Shown: positions 5,647 to 7,938 of the stretch, one piece after another
Layout: the number at the start of each line of letters is the position of its first letter
Numbering within the stretch: position 1 is the stretch's first letter
Assembly (NCBI GenBank): GCA_017615135.1
Contig: JAGAAU010000232.1
Coordinates: forward strand, 1 to 7,938
Direction of reading: 5' to 3'
From: Bacteroidales bacterium
GTDB lineage: Bacteria; Bacteroidota; Bacteroidia; Bacteroidales; UBA932
DNA length: 7,938 bases
Made by a program: the position numbers and the translations under genes
The notes under the pieces: generated by a model
Database searches by the model: none
Told to the model about the DNA's origin: nothing
The model's input: the letters and a program-made list of their open reading frames with translations, nothing else

Positions 5647-6865
5647 TTTCCGCACCACTTCTGATTAGAAGCGAGGAGTCTCCGTAACTCAGAAAACGGA
5701 AGTCGTGTCCAAGGGCAAAGTCGTATACCGTTTTCCAGTCTCCGTCCAAAAACGCCGATACCAGGAGCAACAGCGTACTCTGCGGCTGATGGAAATTAGT
5801 GACAAGCAGGTCTGTAACCCGGAAACAGAAACCCGGAACTATTATGATGCGGGTACCCAGACTAAGGCTCTCCCTGCCTTCCTTTTCCAGCCACGAAATC
5901 AGGGCATCCAGGGTTTGCTCAAGGGTATACGGGTACTCCCTTTCATATGGATCCCACTGCCCCACTTCCGAGGGAGCTCCCTGCTCGATGCAGTAAACGC
6001 CGGCGTAATAGAGGGATTCCAAAGTACGCACAGATGTGGTACCCACCGCGAGGACCGGACGTCCGGCGGCCTTGGCGGCCTTCAGGGAACGCAGAAATGC
6101 AGCGCTTACGGAAATTGGCTCCCGGTGCATACTGTGCCTGGAGACCATGCGGTCTTTCACGGGCAGGAAGGTTCCGGCCCCAACGTGGAGGCAAACCCTT
6201 CCGCACTCTACACCCTTTGCCTCGAGTTCCGCCAGCACACTTTCAGTGAAATGCAGGCCGGCAGTCGGGGCTGCCACGGAACCTCTAACCCGGGCGTACA
6301 ATGTCTGATAGCGCCTGAGGTCTATTTCTTCGGTTTCGCGGTTAAGATATGGTGGTATGGGAACCCGGCCGCAACACTCCAGGACCTCGGAAAAAGTCTT
6401 GTCGCCGCTCCAGCTGAAACGCACCTGCCCGGAAAGTCCTTCCAGACTCAGCAAATCTGCCTTCAGTGCAATGGCATCCATTTCCGGAGAAGATCCGTCG
6501 TACAGGAGAGTATCGCCCTTCCATCGTTTGGAATTGCCTATTACACACTTCCAGACGCAAGTTCCGCAACTGGCGAAGTTCTCTGCATACTCAGGTGGAT
6601 CGGAGGGTTCAAGGCAGAATATCTCTATCCTCGCACCGCTCTGCCTGCGGAAGAAAAGGCGGGCCGGCACCACCCTGGTGTCGTTGAACACCATGAAAGT
6701 CCCGGAGGGCACCAGCGACGGCAGCTCCCGGAAAATCCTCTCCTCCACCTTACCGCCCCTGTAACAGAGCAATTTGGAAGAATCCCGCTCCGGCAGCGGA
6801 TATTTGGCTATCCTACTGTCCGGCAGGTTATAATCGTAATCCTTAATGTCTATGACAGGTATCAT
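5642..6865 (-). CDS. queA: S-adenosylmethionine:tRNA ribosyltransferase-isomerase (long Bacteroidetes form)
   Basis: Transfers and rearranges the ribosyl part of S-adenosylmethionine onto 7-aminomethyl-7-deazaguanine at tRNA position 34, giving epoxyqueuosine; cytoplasmic. Signatures in order: LPDSRIAKYPLPERDSSKLL (14-33), NDTRVVPARL (61-70), GRVPIPPYL (166-174), RGSVAAPTAGLHF (194-206), LHVGAGTFLPV (226-236), MHREP (246-250), VGTTSVRTLES (274-284), TNFHQPQSTLLLLVSAF (356-372), and FRFLSYGDSSLLI near the end. At 407 aa it exceeds the usual 340-350. The extra length includes a segment near 88-125 with Cys100, Cys103 and Cys107. Bacteroidetes often carry such a long form, sometimes beside a standard QueA, so paralogous specificity is possible. 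It starts at ATG 6865, 12 bases after the upstream barrel gene's stop, so the two are likely co-transcribed. Confidence 0.94.
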   Translation of the reverse strand: MIPVIDIKDYDYNLPDSRIAKYPLPERDSSKLLCYRGGKVEERIFRELPSLVPSGTFMVFNDTRVVPARLFFRRQSGARIEIFCLEPSDPPEYAENFASCGTCVWKCVIGNSKRWKGDTLLYDGSSPEMDAIALKADLLSLEGLSGQVRFSWSGDKTFSEVLECCGRVPIPPYLNRETEEIDLRRYQTLYARVRGSVAAPTAGLHFTESVLAELEAKGVECGRVCLHVGAGTFLPVKDRMVSRHSMHREPISVSAAFLRSLKAAKAAGRPVLAVGTTSVRTLESLYYAGVYCIEQGAPSEVGQWDPYEREYPYTLEQTLDALISWLEKEGRESLSLGTRIIIVPGFCFRVTDLLVTNFHQPQSTLLLLVSAFLDGDWKTVYDFALGHDFRFLSYGDSSLLIRSGAEI

Positions 6866-6877
6866 CTTTTTCCACCG

Positions 6878-7938
6878 TTAAAACGGATATCCTACACCAA
6901 AGTGCACACAAGACTTGCCGGTGAACCACTTGCCGGGGCCGTACCAGGCGGCGGCAACAGGATCGTAAGTCTGGAATCCAACATCTATGCGAACGAGAAT
7001 GAAATCGAGGTTCAGACGCACCCCCAGCCCCCAGTCGGCCGCAAGGGTTTTATAGAAGGTACGGACGCTGGCCTCCGGTTCTGAATTCCTAATATTCCAC
7101 ACATTGCCGCATTCGGCGAAGAGTGCCCCCTCGATTTTCCAGAAAATGGGCATGCGGTATTCCACGTCGAATTCGAGTTTGGCCTCACCGGTCTGGCTGG
7201 GGATGGAAAAGGAGGTGTCGAGCGCCTGGGAGCCAGGCCCCAGAGCCCTTGCCTGCCATCCTCGCATACTGTTTGCACCTCCGCAGTAGAACTGCTTTTC
7301 GAACGGCATGGCCTGGGAATTTCCGTAAGGATAGCCGGCCCCAATCAGGAAACGGTAAGACAGGGCATGGGCATCGGACTTACCAAAGCGCAAAGTCTGG
7401 CCTACGCTGAACTCTCCCCTGACATACTGGGTGTACGGGGTGCTCAGGATGAGCGCCTGTCCCTGCTCGCTGCGGGGCATAAAGCGGTCGAACATAGATA
7501 TTACATTGCCGGAAAGGTCTACGTTGACCTGCCAGAAATGGTAGCTGGTCTTAGGTACCACATCGTTGTTGGTGGTATAGTGGAGGGTACCGCCTACTCC
7601 TGCGTCCAAGTGATCCTGATAGGCATAGCGCATGAAGGGGTTGCGCTCCAGCATCTGCTTGAATTCCGGATCCAGGGTATAAAGGTGTACATAGCTCACC
7701 CTGGGGATGTTCAGCAGGAAACGGTAGCGTTTCAGGAAGGTACCCGAGTAACCGTAGGTGAGGGATGCGATGTTCCGCTTGTATTCGGTACGGTCCTGAT
7801 AGTTGAAGGAGCCGCTGACCTCGGTTCGGGGAATGTTCGGCCCGGTGAAGATTGAATAAGGCAGACCGAGGAACTTAGGGAAGGAAATCGAGGCCGAGAC
7901 GGACGCTTCGTTCGAACGGATGGGGCTGTCTATCTTGA
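6878..7938 (-). CDS. Omp85-family outer-membrane protein, BamA/TamA-like (N-terminus cut by window edge)
   Basis: The frame is open to the right edge, showing the last 352 residues. This is the C-terminal barrel (bacterial surface antigen domain) of an outer-membrane protein that inserts or exports other proteins. Key evidence is the Omp85 loop-6 motif with its strand context, GGANSMRGW at visible residues 219-227 (Arg225-Gly226-Trp227). It is preceded by repeated barrel strands and followed by KLEFDVEYRMPIFWKIEGALF and the typical GLGVRLNLDFILVRIDVGF. The chain ends HFGVGYPF with a terminal Phe. POTRA domains, if present, lie upstream outside the window. Length and motif suggest the TamA/BamA-like paralogue common in Bacteroidetes rather than core BamA, but the missing half prevents a decision. 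queA follows after 12 bases. Confidence 0.88.
   Translation of the reverse strand, partial: KIDSPIRSNEASVSASISFPKFLGLPYSIFTGPNIPRTEVSGSFNYQDRTEYKRNIASLTYGYSGTFLKRYRFLLNIPRVSYVHLYTLDPEFKQMLERNPFMRYAYQDHLDAGVGGTLHYTTNNDVVPKTSYHFWQVNVDLSGNVISMFDRFMPRSEQGQALILSTPYTQYVRGEFSVGQTLRFGKSDAHALSYRFLIGAGYPYGNSQAMPFEKQFYCGGANSMRGWQARALGPGSQALDTSFSIPSQTGEAKLEFDVEYRMPIFWKIEGALFAECGNVWNIRNSEPEASVRTFYKTLAADWGLGVRLNLDFILVRIDVGFQTYDPVAAAWYGPGKWFTGKSCVHFGVGYPF

Noticed and set aside
6055..6066. Perfect 12-base palindrome ccggacgtccgg
   Set aside because: It sits within conserved queA coding sequence in a GC-rich stretch; most likely chance.
5705..7084. Plus-strand open frame of 459 codons opposite queA and the barrel gene
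   Set aside because: It is antisense to a firmly identified queA, shows no domain, and has the irregular composition expected of a shadow frame.
7697..7699. GTG as the start of the Omp85-type protein (273 aa)
   Set aside because: The frame continues upstream to the window edge with good barrel sequence, so this is an internal valine.
7367..7855. Plus-strand open frame of 162 codons opposite the Omp85 gene
   Set aside because: The minus strand has clear barrel motifs throughout; no separate evidence for coding on this strand.

Overview
The window looks like chromosome from a member of the Bacteroidota, most likely order Bacteroidales, with moderate GC content. Four things point there: a sigma factor of the Bacteroidetes ECF type, a fimbrillin-like (Mfa-like) lipoprotein carrying GLUG repeats, the long form of QueA, and an exact match to the Bacteroides promoter consensus (TTTG, 20 bases, TAnnTTTG). 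Genus cannot be set from the sequence alone. All recognisable genes lie on the minus strand, so transcription runs from high to low coordinates. Coding density is very high: the largest gap is 33 bases, and no tRNA, rRNA, CRISPR array or insertion sequence was seen.

Upstream block (7938 to 5642): the C-terminal 352 residues of an Omp85/BamA-TamA-type outer-membrane barrel protein, cut by the window edge, followed after 12 bases by queA (407 aa; queuosine tRNA modification).

Downstream block (5608 to 1): a 33-base gap holds a strong Bacteroides-type promoter whose -33 box overlaps the queA stop. It is so close to the next ATG that the transcript should be nearly leaderless. Five tightly packed genes follow: a PlsC-like (LPLAT) acyltransferase of 386 aa; a 207-aa secreted probable outer-membrane beta-barrel (ATGA overlap with the acyltransferase); a 49-aa small gene, easily missed, 12 bases further on; a 1100-aa surface lipoprotein (signal peptide II, fimbrillin-like domain, about 18 GLUG repeats), the only gene with a clear Shine-Dalgarno; and, 6 bases after its stop, an ECF sigma factor with a GTG start that is cut by the left edge.

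On the whole this is an envelope locus: barrel insertion, a probable acyl-lipid enzyme, an outer-membrane barrel and a large repeat-bearing surface lipoprotein, ending in a regulator that could feed back on the cluster. The least described part is the 49-aa gene, GLUG lipoprotein and ECF sigma triplet. No anti-sigma gene lies between the lipoprotein and the sigma factor. The last four genes also share one reading frame, separated by single stop codons. Any joint function for them is inference.
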